A stretch of 64,000 bases of DNA from Nelumbo lutea (lineage: Eukaryota > Streptophyta > Magnoliopsida > Proteales > Nelumbonaceae). Under the pieces are notes generated by a model. It worked only from the letters and a program-made list of their open reading frames with translations. It was not told the DNA's origin and made no database searches. The stretch lies in contig JAKGHH010000005.1 of the NCBI GenBank assembly GCA_022828595.1, positions 30,764,193 through 30,828,192 of the forward strand, in the 5' to 3' direction. A program made the translations under genes and the position numbers. Positions 22,348 to 34,189 of the stretch are shown piece by piece; the first letter of the stretch is position 1, and every line of letters begins with the position of its first letter.

Positions 22348-22660
22348 GCTGCATTTGAATGCGATGTAAATCAAAAACTGGTGTAAAATTTATATCGGTT
22401 CGGTTTTATAAGCATTTGCAAAAAGGGTGTAATTATTATCGATGTAAAACCTCATCAGCTCTAAAGTTTTACATCGATAATCGATGTAAAAACTACATCA
22501 ATATCTTTCTTCGTAAAATGTCATCAGTTTATTTTTACAATAGGCACTTTCATTCATCAATTTTATCGATGCAACGGTCACTTTTATGGTTCAGTGTAAA
22601 ATATCATCAGTGTATTTTTACAATGATGACGTTTTACACTGATTCCAAACGCAATCGTAA
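22348..22660. mobile_element. Hairpin-rich MITE-like element
   Basis: The left end 'ggctgcatttgaatgcgatg' loosely mirrors the right end, read in reverse as 'gattgcgtttggaatcagtg'. Inside are two strong hairpins. One is a perfect 16-bp inverted repeat, 'attatcgatgtaaaac' (22435-22450) and its complement (22466-22481). The other is a near-perfect 18-bp pair beginning 'cagtgtaaaat' (22592-22609, 22624-22641). 'gatgtaaaa' and 'atcatcagtgta' words recur throughout. The plus frame at 22359-22799 is not a credible gene. Confidence 0.5.
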
Positions 22661-23467
22661 GAATTCATATCATTCGTATCCGGTCGATACTCGGATTAGT
22701 GGATCAGAGGTGATGACGGTAAATGGTGCATGTGAAGAAGCCCACCGGCCAAACCACACAGAGAAGCTTTTGCTAGCATGGCAATTGCTTTTGTTTTAGA
22801 AAACAAAACCTTTCAGATTGATAAGTCACCTCCTAAAGTTGCGCTGTTTGATCCTATGTCCATGTCTCTATGATGGAAACTGGAAAATGTGATGCTGAGG
22901 GATCACCTCAACTACCAGTTTTCGACACCCTAAAAATATGAACGTAGTGGAAGAATGGGTTCATGTTATGAACTTTGAATAAGTTTGTAAATGGACCACA
23001 AGTTCATAACGACCTACCACCCGATTGCATTATCCGAGAGTTATGGGGATCATCTATATATAGGGCGGTTTTGTCAATTAACCTAGCCCTTAAGCCGTCT
23101 CGGACCGGGTTGTCTATTTTAGTGTGATTGACAAAGGCTAGGTTAGGTTTGTAATAGCCAAAATAAATGAAAAGAGATTGAAGTTGATAATTAGCAAGGA
23201 ATTGACCTTCCCTCCCCCGACCCCTAACATATATAAGGGGAAGGTGCAGTTGATCTCACCTTTTTATCCAAGGTATAAAATTTTGATACAATCATATTGG
23301 AAGATCATTTATATGCATTTTTTGTGTGTATCAGATGTATTAATACTTTGAACCTTGCTTTTACCAAGTCTTCTAGAAAGATGCAAAAGGGCCAACTATT
23401 GTTGTGTTGCATAAGATGCGTAATGTCTCACTTTGAGTTCCTTGGTCGAATCTGGTGATACTTCTTA
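22661..23467. other. Intergenic DNA, no gene recognised
   Basis: Contains a short imperfect inverted repeat at about 23080-23160 ('aacctagccctta' and 'aaggctaggtt'). Nothing else is supportable. Confidence 0.35.
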
Positions 23468-23612
23468 GGCGCAGTCTGAAAGGAGTGCAAATATAAATAT
23501 GTACAATGCAAAACCTTGTATTTTGTATTGTATATATTAGGCTCAGTTTTGAAGGAATACAATTTTGTACGTACTCTACATATTTGTATTTATATTACTT
23601 CCAAACTGAACC
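23468..23612. mobile_element. Foldback MITE-like sequence
   Basis: The left 'ggcgcagtctgaaaggag' with 'aaatataaatatgta' mirrors the right end, read in reverse as 'ggttcagtttggaagtaa' with 'atacaaatatgta'. A second internal 'ggctcagttttgaagg' near 23531 suggests a nested or duplicated end. The TSD was not resolved. Confidence 0.45.
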
Positions 23613-23619
23613 ATAACTT

Positions 23620-24467
23620 CAGCATCTGCTAGGTGATTGAAATCAGTCAGGTGACTCAGGTCAGTGAGGGCTCACCACCTTATGGTCTCATAAAAAGTAT
23701 TGATTAAAGTAATCCTAACCCACTTGATGTCATGCAATCCATCTACAACTAATTTTCTGATGGCAAAATTTTTGTCAATGAATCTGAGACGTAAAAAAGA
23801 AAAAAAATATATTTATCAATTTTTTTTGATGCGACGGCCAGGTTATTAATATGCTTGAAGCTTGGCATCACGTCTACATGCAAAGCATCTAAACAATGGC
23901 ATCTCATTTGAGTGTGCTCAACAAAATCAAACTAGACCCCCACAAGACTACTCCCCACGACATCCCACAGCACATTCCGACCGTGTGCTGGGAATATCTC
24001 CCGATGATGACATCATCATTTTTATACTATCATTGGAATTTCCAATACATGATGGAGATGTACTATGGGACGTTGTGGGGCGCAGTCTCATGGGGGGCAG
24101 ATACGAACTCGTGCTCAACATCTAACTTGACGAGTCAATACATGTGATTTATTACAGATATTAGTTCACGGTCTTTGGTGTTCATTTGCACACAAATAAA
24201 TAAATATAAATATATATATATATATATATATAGTGCCATTCTACCCATCAAATAAATTAACAATGCTTCGGGTTGAAAAGGAATCTAGTAAGGTTTGAGT
24301 TAGTAAACTTGTGAGTTTTGACAAAAATATGGGTTCACTTAATGGTCCATATTTAAGGTTGGTCTTGAGTTGGCCCTAAATAAGTTTGATTCAACCATCT
24401 CATTTATACAATTTATTAAAAAGACCACTCAAAAGGGTTGGGTGGTTTAAGAAGGGAATTAATGCAT
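23620..24467. other. Intergenic DNA, no gene recognised
   Basis: Includes a TA microsatellite at 24210-24233. The block 23930-24100 ('cccacaagactactccc', 'tgggaatatctcccgat') vaguely resembles the LTR-like sequence at 49390-49450 and may be a decayed retroelement LTR. The overlapping frames at 23862-24147 are not supported as genes. Confidence 0.3.
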
Positions 24468-24472
24468 GCGGG

Positions 24473-25719
24473 TGTTAGACAGTATATGCCCTTAGCTCCA
24501 ATCAAATTGATGTGAAGATACATTTAATGTAAATGAACAAAAGTAAATTATTGCTTCTTGTTGATATTGGTATGTTTCTATGTAATAGTTTAGAATATTC
24601 TCAGTCGTTGGATAGACTTTGGGAGTTTATCTTGCCAATGATGACATTGATGCGATGCTAAAGAAGTTGGGGCAACTTGTCTCAATTGCTAGGGTTAGAC
24701 CCGAAGCACATGCAGAGGTCCCTCATTATCGGGCAATATTCAATCATTATGGGCTAAGAGTTTAAGTGTAAGAGACCATTACAGGGTTGATTACCTAATG
24801 GGTTTTATTTTACTTAAGTCCATTATCTTTGGATCTTCATAGGATGGTTGAATTCAAAGATCATTTAAGTGTAAATGTTGGGCCCATATTGATCCCATAG
24901 TGATGTGCTTAAGGTTCATTGCGTTTAGTAGTAAATTTAGCCAAGCCATTTCATAGAGGTAGGATCGAACCCATGTGGACTTATGTGAGATCATTGTGGG
25001 GTCCCACACCATAGAAATGAGGCATAAGTTGGCCATGCAACACCCTTCGGTCGTGAGCCTTATAGCTGATGGACTTAAGGCCCATAATTAATATGATTAA
25101 TTAAGTTGGGGGAAAATCTGGGTTTGGTCTAGGTATAGAGCACCAAATCTTATAAGAAAATAAGGTATATCTCTAATTAGAGTAAAGATCTGATTTAGAT
25201 ATAGATTATCTCCTAATTAGATTAGGAGATAGCTCCATAAGAGATTATAAAAGAGGAGGGGGCAGACCAGTCCATGACCGCTTCATACTTTTTCCCCCCA
25301 ACTTTTTCCTAGTTTGACATCAACTATTTGGGACTGATCTAGGTCAAATTTCCTCTGATTTTATAAGAAAAATTAAGAGGAATTTCAGGCTAACCATCCT
25401 CAATTCGATCGAAGCAGTTGTGTTGCAATTTTACTGAAAGCAGTTGTGTTGCAATTTTAGTGGGTGCTGGTTTTAGGACTAATTTGGGCATTAACTTCTA
25501 CCTTGGGATTTACATTTGTGGCATTCATATCAAGTACAAATCTCCCTTTTTGTTTGGTTTCAAATATGGTACACTTCAGTGCAAGACTGGTCCTAAAAAA
25601 TGTAGTTTTTTAAAACATAGGGAATTTGATTCCCAGAAGGATTAAGAAATTTTTGAAAATTTGCCCAATGATATAGAATTTTTTGGCCATCCATATGATG
25701 GATTATAACCCTTCCAACT
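24473..25719 (+). mobile_element. 5' LTR (family 'L1247') of an LTR retrotransposon
   Basis: It starts 'tgttagacagtatatgccc' and ends at a decayed 'tctaaca' (here 'tccaact'), giving a 7-bp inverted end shared by its relatives at 36892-38636 (plus) and at 49802-51081 and 58989-60806 (minus). A TATA-like 'gattataaaag' lies at 25242-25252. Relative to the 36.9-kb copy it lacks an internal stretch of about 440 bp. A primer-binding site follows at once, which makes this a 5' LTR rather than a solo one. The left 5 bp flank is 'gcggg'. Superfamily is unknown because no pol was found. Confidence 0.8.
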
Positions 25720-25720
25720 G

Positions 25721-25732
25721 TGGTATTAGAGC
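25721..25732 (+). promoter_or_regulatory. Primer-binding site, initiator tRNA-Met type
   Basis: 'tggtattagagc' differs by one transition from TGGTATCAGAGC, the plant retrotransposon primer-binding site complementary to initiator tRNA-Met. It lies one base after the LTR end. Confidence 0.8.
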
Positions 25733-28700
25733 ACTAGGTTCAGCCCTTGGACTGGACCAAACCAAATTTGAATCAAAACTCAAACCGACAAGAACTAGTT
25801 TAGCTGATTTGAGCAGTTAGCAGAAATCTCTGAGAATTCAATTCCTAGAGTGGGCCAATGGTCTGAAATTTATATATTATAGAATTGTTATATTATGGAT
25901 TCTTGAAATCTTGAGCTGAAATTGTGACAGAGATTGAACTCTTGATGGTGGAAAGATTTGTGCACATCGAATTTATTAATTTGATTATGTAGTCTGTAAT
26001 TGATTATTCATAACAAGAAAATTGACTTTTAGTGGCAATCAAGATTGCCGCTAAAAGATGGTCGACTGCCACTATAAGTTTCTTTTTTTTCCATATAATT
26101 CACAATTTATTTTTAAATTATTCTTGCATGCTTTAAATAACCGGTTTTGTCTACATTCATCTAAATTAGAATGAAATACAAAAAAACAATACAAATGCAA
26201 TTTAAAAATCTATTCTCCATTTAAAATGTTTTTCTAGCAAAAAAAATTCAATACATTTTAATCACAAATTAATACATCTTAGTTTCAAATTGAGACATTC
26301 TTCAAGACAAATTTCATCTTTCATTGTCCATTCTCAAAACTCAAAACACTTGATGTACAAAACTTCTCCCAAAATCCAATGAAAATGAATACCTACACAA
26401 AGAATACCATTCAACTTAGGGCTGCAAACAAATCAATCCAAATCTCTCTCTCTCTTAGAACCAAAAATCCAAGGAGTCCTTTTCAAGTCCTATATGGTTC
26501 AAGCAATCTAGGCTCATTCTGAATTTAATATATCTAAAATGAAACTTTCATATTCAGGCATCCTTCAAGCCTACAAATTTTGTACTTTTATTTCACGTTT
26601 GTATTTGTGAGGACAGACAGATTTTGTACTTTTTTTCACATCTTTTTAAGGGCAAGAGGATACTACACGCCCACACCTATACTCAAACTCACCACTACAG
26701 ACTACAGAGTAAAGTGTAAGACTGTCAGAAAGGTGAACAATGAGAAAAGTGGTTTAATTAAATGGACCCTATCAAATTAAGGCGGGGATATTGCAAGAAA
26801 TTTTCAGGAAAGCACTTGCTGAGCATGAACACATGTCAACATCTAGAATGGTTGTGGAATGTTGGGGTATTTCTGAAGCAAGGATTAAAGGAGATTGAAC
26901 TGAAGGTGATTCCAAGTTCATTGTTTAAAGCATGAAAGGAAGTTCAAGGAGCTTTGGAAGATTATTAGTTTGCTAAGGAAATATGGCTACAGATCTCCCG
27001 ACAAACTGAAGTCTGAAGCTACTCCTTCCAATCTAAACCAATATCTGAACTCTACTTAAGTCTCATGACCATCCCTTTTTAATCAGAAAATATGTACATA
27101 AAAAACAAAGGCTCCTTTGGTTGAACCTTGGCCCCTCCTTTTAAGACAGCAAGCTATTGGAGAAGTGTTGGACTGATGCTTGGACCTCCAATGGTGCTGT
27201 CTACAAAGATCTCTAAAAGCTTAACTATTTTGATATAGGTGATAAGTGTTTGAAGCACATAGATTTAATGACAAGTTCCATACCGTTTTGGTTTATAACT
27301 GTTTTGACTGATGACCAAGCTGTCTAGATAATTATTCCAAAACCATATCAAAAGTAACTAAGTCAGAACTGTACAGAGGAAGCTGATCCAAGCTAAATAT
27401 ACATGGATGTGAATTGTTTTCCTTCATACATGAATGAGACATGTGAAAGGGGTTTTCTTGCAAAATATTTTAATATATCTTCAGCACTAGATGGTTAAAT
27501 TAAGCCATTTGGTGTATACCCTCAGCCAGTAATAAGTAATTAATTAATGCTTAATTAGGTATTAGTGCAATTAAAATGTGGAATTGATCAAATATGAGAA
27601 GTTAATTCTTGCCAATTATGACACTGAAATTAACTATTGAAATGCAACTATCACCTACTCTGCTTGAAAAGAAATGTATAGCACATGTTAATAAGATAGA
27701 GGATTTATCATTCCAGCACAAGCTTATGTGATCTCTCACAAAGGAGGTGTAGGGTGCCTAGGAAAGTTCACTTCACTGTTAGGGACCACTAGTACTAGGG
27801 CTTTTTGGTAAGTTATTGTATGCATATTCAATCTGCATATTTTGGGCTTCATCCATTTTCATTTAACTAATGAATTGATTAATTAATTTCTGTATGAAAC
27901 AAGTATGAGAGGCTTTACCAATTTTAATTCCTTCGCATGTGCAATGCACTTGCCACATGGCAACCATTTTCAAAAGGAAATCCATAGCAAACTGCTCTCT
28001 TTATTTATTTATTTATTAACTAAGCCATGACCATCTTGGGCTGTCTACACTCTTTGGTATATAACTCAAAGTCTGTAGGATGAGATGAATAGAAAAACCA
28101 AAAGACTGACTACAACTTGGTCTGTAGGACAAGTCCTCAATTTAATTTGGGTATTCTCAATCTTTTCACTTTCTTAAGGCCAACTATTCTGCTACCGCCT
28201 TTTTGTATTAGTATTGAGATGGAAAGAAAGACAATGTTCCCCCATCTAAGGAATATATGTTTCATGCAAGTGAAGGGAATTTAGGATTCTTATTTAATTA
28301 ATTAGGTGGTCAAACTTTTTACTAGAAAAGAAAAACAAAGAAAGACTGGTCTCTTTGTTATTGCTAATACACAATGTTCAATGGATTTTACCTAAACCCA
28401 CATGAAAATTTGAAGCTTTGACCCATCAAAGTGAAATATGTCTGTACCAGCAACATCAGAAATCCCACTTTTCTGAAAAAGCAGTACAACATAATCAGTA
28501 CCAGATTTGTGGATGGAATTAGAGTATGTGTTGTTTATCTACTAAATCACATTGGCTTCAATTATTACTACCACAAAAAACAATACAACATAACCAGTAC
28601 CAGATTTGTTCAATTGGTTCAACCTGTGTAATCTCATATATAAATGTATCGCAACTGCAGTTTTCTTAGTCAACTTGGGAAGGGAAACATATGGTTCTTT

Positions 28701-30049
28701 CAAACTCAGTAGAGGATTAAGACAGTGAGAACTCCTTTCTCCTACCTTTTTATCATAGGCACAGAAGTCTTTTCTCAACTATTTAGTATTAAAACCTTGT
28801 AAGAGTGCAAGTTCAGCCCTTAAAGGATCTAATTTCCTTCACAAGCTGGGTCATAGAAACTAAGTACATGGAAACTGAAAACATTTCCCACTACTGATTG
28901 GCCTAGCTTTCTATCATCCATACCAAGTGGGATGCTTAATCAGTTCTTGGAAAAAAAAAAGTGGACCAAACAATAACAACAGCCATCAAGTTCTATGAAT
29001 AGACCTGGATAAGGAAATGCAATCTAGAGGAATAGTAACCTGCCTCTTGTTGCACGTTAGAGAATCAGAACCCACTAAAGAAGTTGTGTCCCACTTAATA
29101 TAATATATATATATATTGAAATGTCAAAAATTAGCTTCACCAAGCCATTGCACCTATGCTTTTATTGTACTTATTCTCACAGTGAAGATAACATTTTATA
29201 AAAGTTAAAGAATGCTCTGATCTCTGAATACTTCAAGATCAGATCATTTAAGTTCATCTAATATTTCTGATTTCAATGTTGCGTTAGTGCATTAGAATAT
29301 GTTGTAACCTGTAGGTTAGGCTGAATATGAAGTTATTGCTTAATAACAAGCTATCCAATGAACCAAGGTTCTGAAGTACAGAATCAGGAAAGGGACCTGA
29401 AAGGTTGTTGTTTGCCATGGAAAGTATTTGAAACCAAGAACATGTAGAGAAGGATGTGGGAATTGAACATGAGATGTTATTATTGGACTGTAATCCTCTT
29501 ACAATCTAGATGTAACCTAATTGGGTTGGTTGTAAGTCAAGAGAGAAGAAAATCCTTACTGCCAGTTGCAAAATGGTTGGTTGTGTTTAATGAGCTTAAC
29601 ATTTCAACTGATTTTAGTATAATCTTCTATAGGGTATCTCAACTAGAGAATGGGTAGAAATATAGGAAATGAAACTCAAAAATCAACTTAAAATGAGATA
29701 GTTTCTAGTTATTTAGGGCATGTTCGGCTTGTGGCTGATTTCATGTTTCAGTTAGCTCCAAGATGAGAAATCTACAGATTTCATGTTTTCTTGGTAAACA
29801 TGCAACATGATCTCAGAATAGTGAGAGAATAGGAGGGTGAAGAGAGAAGAGAGAAAAATGAAAAAGAGTTTGGAGAGTAGAAAGTCAACTAGCGGCACCA
29901 GCCTTTTAATATTTGTACTAGGGTGACCATTCAAAAAATAAATTAATGCAAAATTACATACGTGCCTTTGTGACACTAAACTAAATTAATGCAAATTACA
30001 TATGTCCCAACTCCCCCCTCAAGTTGGGACATAGATATCAATCATGCCC

Positions 30050-30610
30050 AACTTCTCATATAAGTCATTGTATCGCGAGTGATGTAAGCCTTTTGTAAAT
30101 ATATCTACAAGCTGCTCCTTAGAACTAATGTATGGGGTGCACACTTCCCCATTAACAATTTTCTCTCTAATAAAGTGTTAATCAACCTCAATATGTTTAG
30201 TTCTATCATAAAGAACTGGGTTGGCTGCAATGTTGATGGAAGCCTTGTTATCATAATACAAGGACATGGGGCTATTAATAGGAAAACCTAGTTCGCTCAA
30301 CAAATTCTTTATCCACATAACTTCAGCCCCCCATGGGACATTACTCTATACTCAGCTTCAGCACTAGACCTAGCCATCACACTTTGTTTCTTGCTTCTTC
30401 ATGTGTCTAGATTTCCTTCCACAAAAGAACAATACCCACTAGTGGAATTTCGGTCATCAATTGATCCAACCCAATCAACATATGTATACACTTCAATCTT
30501 CAAATTCTCATTCTTCTGGAATAGCAAACCAGCTCTTGGAAACTTATTTAGATATCTAAGGATTCTCTCGGCTACCTCTAAGTGTGTGGTCTTAGGAGTA
30601 TGCATGAACT
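30050..30610 (-). pseudogene. copia RNase H / RT C-terminal fragment
   Basis: The minus frame 30605-30399 reads HTPKTTHLEVAERILRYLNK, then GLLFQKNENLKIEVYTYVDW and DDRNSTSGYCSFVEGN, the characteristic end of copia reverse transcriptase and RNase H. The usual DADWAGS is YVDWVGS here, so the first catalytic Asp is replaced. Downstream (30390-30060) degenerate sequence continues the RNase H to the polypurine tract. Confidence 0.75.
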
Positions 30611-31029
30611 GACTAAGAACACCACGCCATAAGCAATGGAAGAAATGATAATACCTGGTTGGTGGTACAAAATGGAAGAAATGAAAGCACAGAAAGAGGG
30701 TGAGATGTTCTCATAGGAAACAAAATGGAATAGGATGCTTGGTGGTACAAGACCTAACTCCCTTCCTTTTTGCAATATGGATGTCTAGGTCATTAGCAAA
30801 TGAAGTATCAATAGCAAGAGGATCAGAAACATCAATAGGAATGATAGTACCTGATTGGATAGAATTGTCCCTGGTGAATCTAATGATGTTGGCGGTATAG
30901 TTTCAAGTTTCTCCACAACTCTTGAACTTAGTTAGCCCTTGTGACGATGAGTAAAAACACAAAATGGAGGGGGGTCAAGCAGAGGGGGAAGAACTTGAAC
31001 TGGTTTATCCTCCACCTTACTCTCCCCCT

Positions 31030-31670
31030 AAGGAGAAATAGGGAAAAAAGGGTCACTCTCAAGGAAAGACACATCTATAGACAGTATTTCCTAGAAACGA
31101 GGTCAAAGCACCAATAACCTTTTTGGAAAGAAGGGTAACCCAAGAATACATAGGGAATGGCATGAGGATCAAGTTTACCTCAAATAGGAGATAGGTCCTA
31201 GATGAAACAACGACAACCAAACACACAAATAGGAATAGAGAAGAGGGGATCCTTGGGAAATAAAAGCTGATGGGGGTCCTTGTACTCTAACCAACAAGAT
31301 GACATACGATTGATAAGATTGGCAAAACACTACACAGCATCCAACCAAAAATGTTTAGGAAACATTCATGTGCATGAGTAACCCCGAGCAACTTCGAGGA
31401 GGTGGTGGTTTCACATGAAGCAAAAAAACTCTGTGAGATCACTATGAAAGTATTCTTTGGCATTGTCCAATTGGAAAATTTGAATTTCCATTGGAAACTG
31501 AGTGAATATCAAGTGTTGGAAATGTTTAATGATTTTGGGTACTTCATCTCTAGACCGCATAGGGTACACCCTTGTATATCGGGAGTAGTCATCAATAAGT
31601 GTATCGAAATACTTATTCTAATCATACACCATAAAAAAAAAAGGTTAAAGCCTTAGTTCATCCACAGTTC
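31030..31670 (-). pseudogene. copia integrase fragment
   Basis: Minus-strand pieces resemble the integrase C-terminal half of copia: 'VFLESDPFFPIS'-like sequence near 31060 (compare KCVFLGYS), and pieces around 31300-31400 matching the 'AVLTAAYLINRMP' region. It is frame-broken and lies between the RNase H piece and the 5' LTR, as expected for gag-int-RT order on the minus strand. The plus frame at 31402-31656 is a shadow. Confidence 0.5.
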
Positions 31671-32917
31671 TAGGCACAAAAAATCTTATTCTCACACAAA
31701 ATAGTCAAATCTAATCACACACCATCACTTGTTCTCATATTACAACCCTACTTAACCAGTTCAGATGTGCAAAACATATTAAGAATCAGGTCTCACCAGT
31801 CCCTCCAAATAATAATTCAGCAGCTTTCCACACAACCATTGAAGTTTCAATAGGAACTAAGGAAGAAAAAAATGTTATCATAGTAGTTATAGAACCGCAG
31901 ACCTGAACAACCCACCTTTCAGGGCACAAGAAGGATTACTCGACCCACATAGGCTGAGAGAAAACACTCTCACAACAGCCACATGTCATTAGACCCACAT
32001 AACCCACTCACTTAGGCACAGAAGGATCAATTCGATCCACAAAGTTGAAGAAGAAAAAGAGAAGAAACCTTTTACAGCATTCAACTTCCCTCCCCTTGGT
32101 GTTTTCTGGGCCCATGACCAAGAAAGTCAAGTAGCGGCACCAGCCTTTTAATATTTATACTAGGGCGACCATTCAAAAAATAAATTAATGCAAAATTACA
32201 TATGTGCCCTTATGACATTAAACTAAAATAAAACTAACTTATTCAACAATGTATTTAGTTTACATTCTTGCAAATCTTAAAATATTGAAGGCTTTAGATC
32301 TTTAATATAGTATAATTGTTGCATCAAACTTAAGGAAAATCATGGTCTGTGGTTCTTTTCCTTTCTATTTGCCTTTCTTCTTCTTGAGTTGAATTAGTGA
32401 CTCCTATCTCCTGGTGAAGCAGTTTCTTCATTGTATATGCTTGTAAAATTGTGGCATTTTCTTGTGGTGACAAGTTTTGGGTTACCCAAAATATACAAAC
32501 AGTCTAGGAGCACATTATCGGCTGATGTACCCAAGATAATACAATCTCTGGTCGGAAAAGACAAACCCTAAATCATCAAACTTAAGTATCAAATGAATGA
32601 TATAAACCATAAATCTATATGTTTAGGAAATGAACTTGATCCCATCATGCTGAGAAAACAAATAGAAAATTGGAAAAAAAATCAAAATACGAGATAAAGG
32701 TCAGAAAAGGCAAATGATCGGCATCCAAATCAAGGCCAAAACAGAGGTAAAAAAATAGAACAATAGAAATAAAACCTAGAAATCATATATTCTATAAAGA
32801 ACCGATCTTACCTCAGAACTCTAGAAAAAGCTTCCAAACGGAGAAGGACTAGAGACACCCCCTTGATTAGTCGTCCACTCCTGTGATAGTGTGATCAAAT
32901 ACAATAAACGCAGCAAC

Positions 32918-33058
32918 ACACATACGCACACACACACACACACACACAGTGAAAGAAGGAGAGAGACCATTGAGTGAGTGTGTGAGAGAGAGAGAGAGAG
33001 AGAGTGAGAGAAGGAGAGAGATGACTGAGCGAGAGAGAGAGAGTGTGTGAGAGAGGGC
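32918..33058. repeat. CA- and GA-rich microsatellites
   Basis: 'acacacacac' runs near 32925-32950 and GA runs near 32988-33004 and 33028-33058, interrupted by GTGT. The tract lies close to the right end of the CACTA-type element. Confidence 0.9.
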
Positions 33059-33464
33059 GGGAAAACCTAGCTCGTGCCTTTTATGTAGCGATAGTCACCA
33101 AATAGCCAGGTAAAAAATTACCACTAGAGATGTATTTTCTTGTAGTGATTTTTCTTTCCTAGAAAGAATGTATTAGGTTTTTCTGATATAAGCAATAAGA
33201 ACTAGGGTTTTTCTATTTTTTTACATCGAAGAAATCGCTGGAGCATGCAGAGAAGATAGAGATCGCAGATGGAGATCGATCTATAGATTGTAGTTTTGCG
33301 GGGATGCAATTTTTGTCCATATTGGATTCAAACCATCACACTATCAGCTGTAGCCATTTATTTCTGATTATCTACTATTTATTTTCTGATATCATTGTGA
33401 ATATAACTAAGAGTTTCAGATCATTACCTATGTGAAGTGATGCATGTTTTGGACACCAAAATAT

Positions 33465-33982
33465 GAGGGGGCGGACCGGTCTAAGATAGCTTCATATTTG
33501 TGTAGTTTCAGGTTCTCTCTACACCCTTTTTCTCCTAGTTTTTTTCCCAGTTCGGCATCAGTTATCTAGGACTGATTTATATCAGTTTTCCTTTGATTTT
33601 TCCAAGAAAATTTTAGAGGAATTTCAGGCTAACCATCCCAGTTCGATCCAAGTAGTTGGGTTGCAATTTTGCTGAAAATTGTGTTACTAAATCAGCATCA
33701 CCTATACACTATGCCATCTTCAATGGAGGTTGGCTTCAGGATGGATTTGAGCGTGAACTCCATCTTGGGATTTGCATTTTTTGTATCTATATCAGGTACA
33801 AATCTCCCTCTTTGTTTGGTTTCAAATCTGGTTCGATTTAATGCATGATCGGTCCCGAAAAATGCAATTTTTTTAAAACATAAGGAATTCGATTGCCAAA
33901 AGAAATAGGAAATTTTTGAAATTTTTCCCAGCCATCTAGCATGGTTTGGACATCCATATGATGGATCCTAACCCTTCTAACA
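33465..33982 (+). mobile_element. 3' LTR fragment (family L1247), truncated at its 5' side
   Basis: It matches the last third of the 24.4-kb and 36.9-kb LTRs from 'gagggggcrgaccrgtc' to the intact end 'cttctaaca'. The start coincides with the position just after the TATA-like box of the full LTRs, and everything upstream is missing. Its right flank 'gtagg' matches the left flank 'gcggg' of the 5' LTR at three of five positions. The two differences are those expected from decay of a methylated CG. I infer that it is the partner of the LTR at 24473-25719. Confidence 0.65.
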
Positions 33983-34189
33983 GTAGGAGGGAAAATAATA
34001 AAAATATTAGACTATGGTCCAATCTATGTAATTTTCTATAACATAACCCAAACGTGATCCAACTAATGATAAAGAATATGTCACATTTAGGTCTTCAACA
34101 TTGTTAAAGTCTTTAATAATAAGTAAATTTTTTGACAAATTTTGCACTTGATTTATGAATCTTGTTCCCTCCTAATTCAGATGCATTCT

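Larger units (their letters stand above)
29730..32240 (-). mobile_element. Ty1/copia element remnant with paired LTR pieces
   Basis: Direct repeats of about 110 bp flank coding remains: 29880-29990 and 32122-32230 share 'tagcggcaccagccttttaa' and 'accattcaaaaaataaatta'. Next to the left copy the reverse sequence 'acttgaggggggag' (about 30010-30024) is the polypurine tract, so the left copy is the 3' LTR of a minus-strand element. The 3' LTR runs to about 30009; its other end is uncertain. No primer-binding site remains by the right copy. The element is much shorter than a complete copia because of internal deletions. Confidence 0.65.
26009..33147. mobile_element. Decayed CACTA (En/Spm) element, non-autonomous, with nested copia
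   Basis: The left end 'cataacaagaaaattgac' and the right end, reversed 'cactacaagaaaatac', match the plant CACTA terminus CACTACAAGAAAA; the left has two mismatches. 'att' lies on both sides (26006-26008, 33148-33150), the expected 3-bp TSD. Just inside are subterminal words such as 'tttagtggcaatcaagattg' and 'gtcgactgccactat' on the left, and in reverse 'ctagtggtaa' on the right. No TNP2-like transposase is recognisable. Apart from the copia remnant (about 29.9-32.2 kb) and microsatellites, 26.1-29.8 kb holds no gene that I can support. Confidence 0.7.

Noticed and set aside
24473..33982. A gene cluster or undescribed defence or metabolic system in the repeat-rich part
   Set aside because: All recognisable frames there are decayed transposon genes or LTR copies; no intact host gene set is present.
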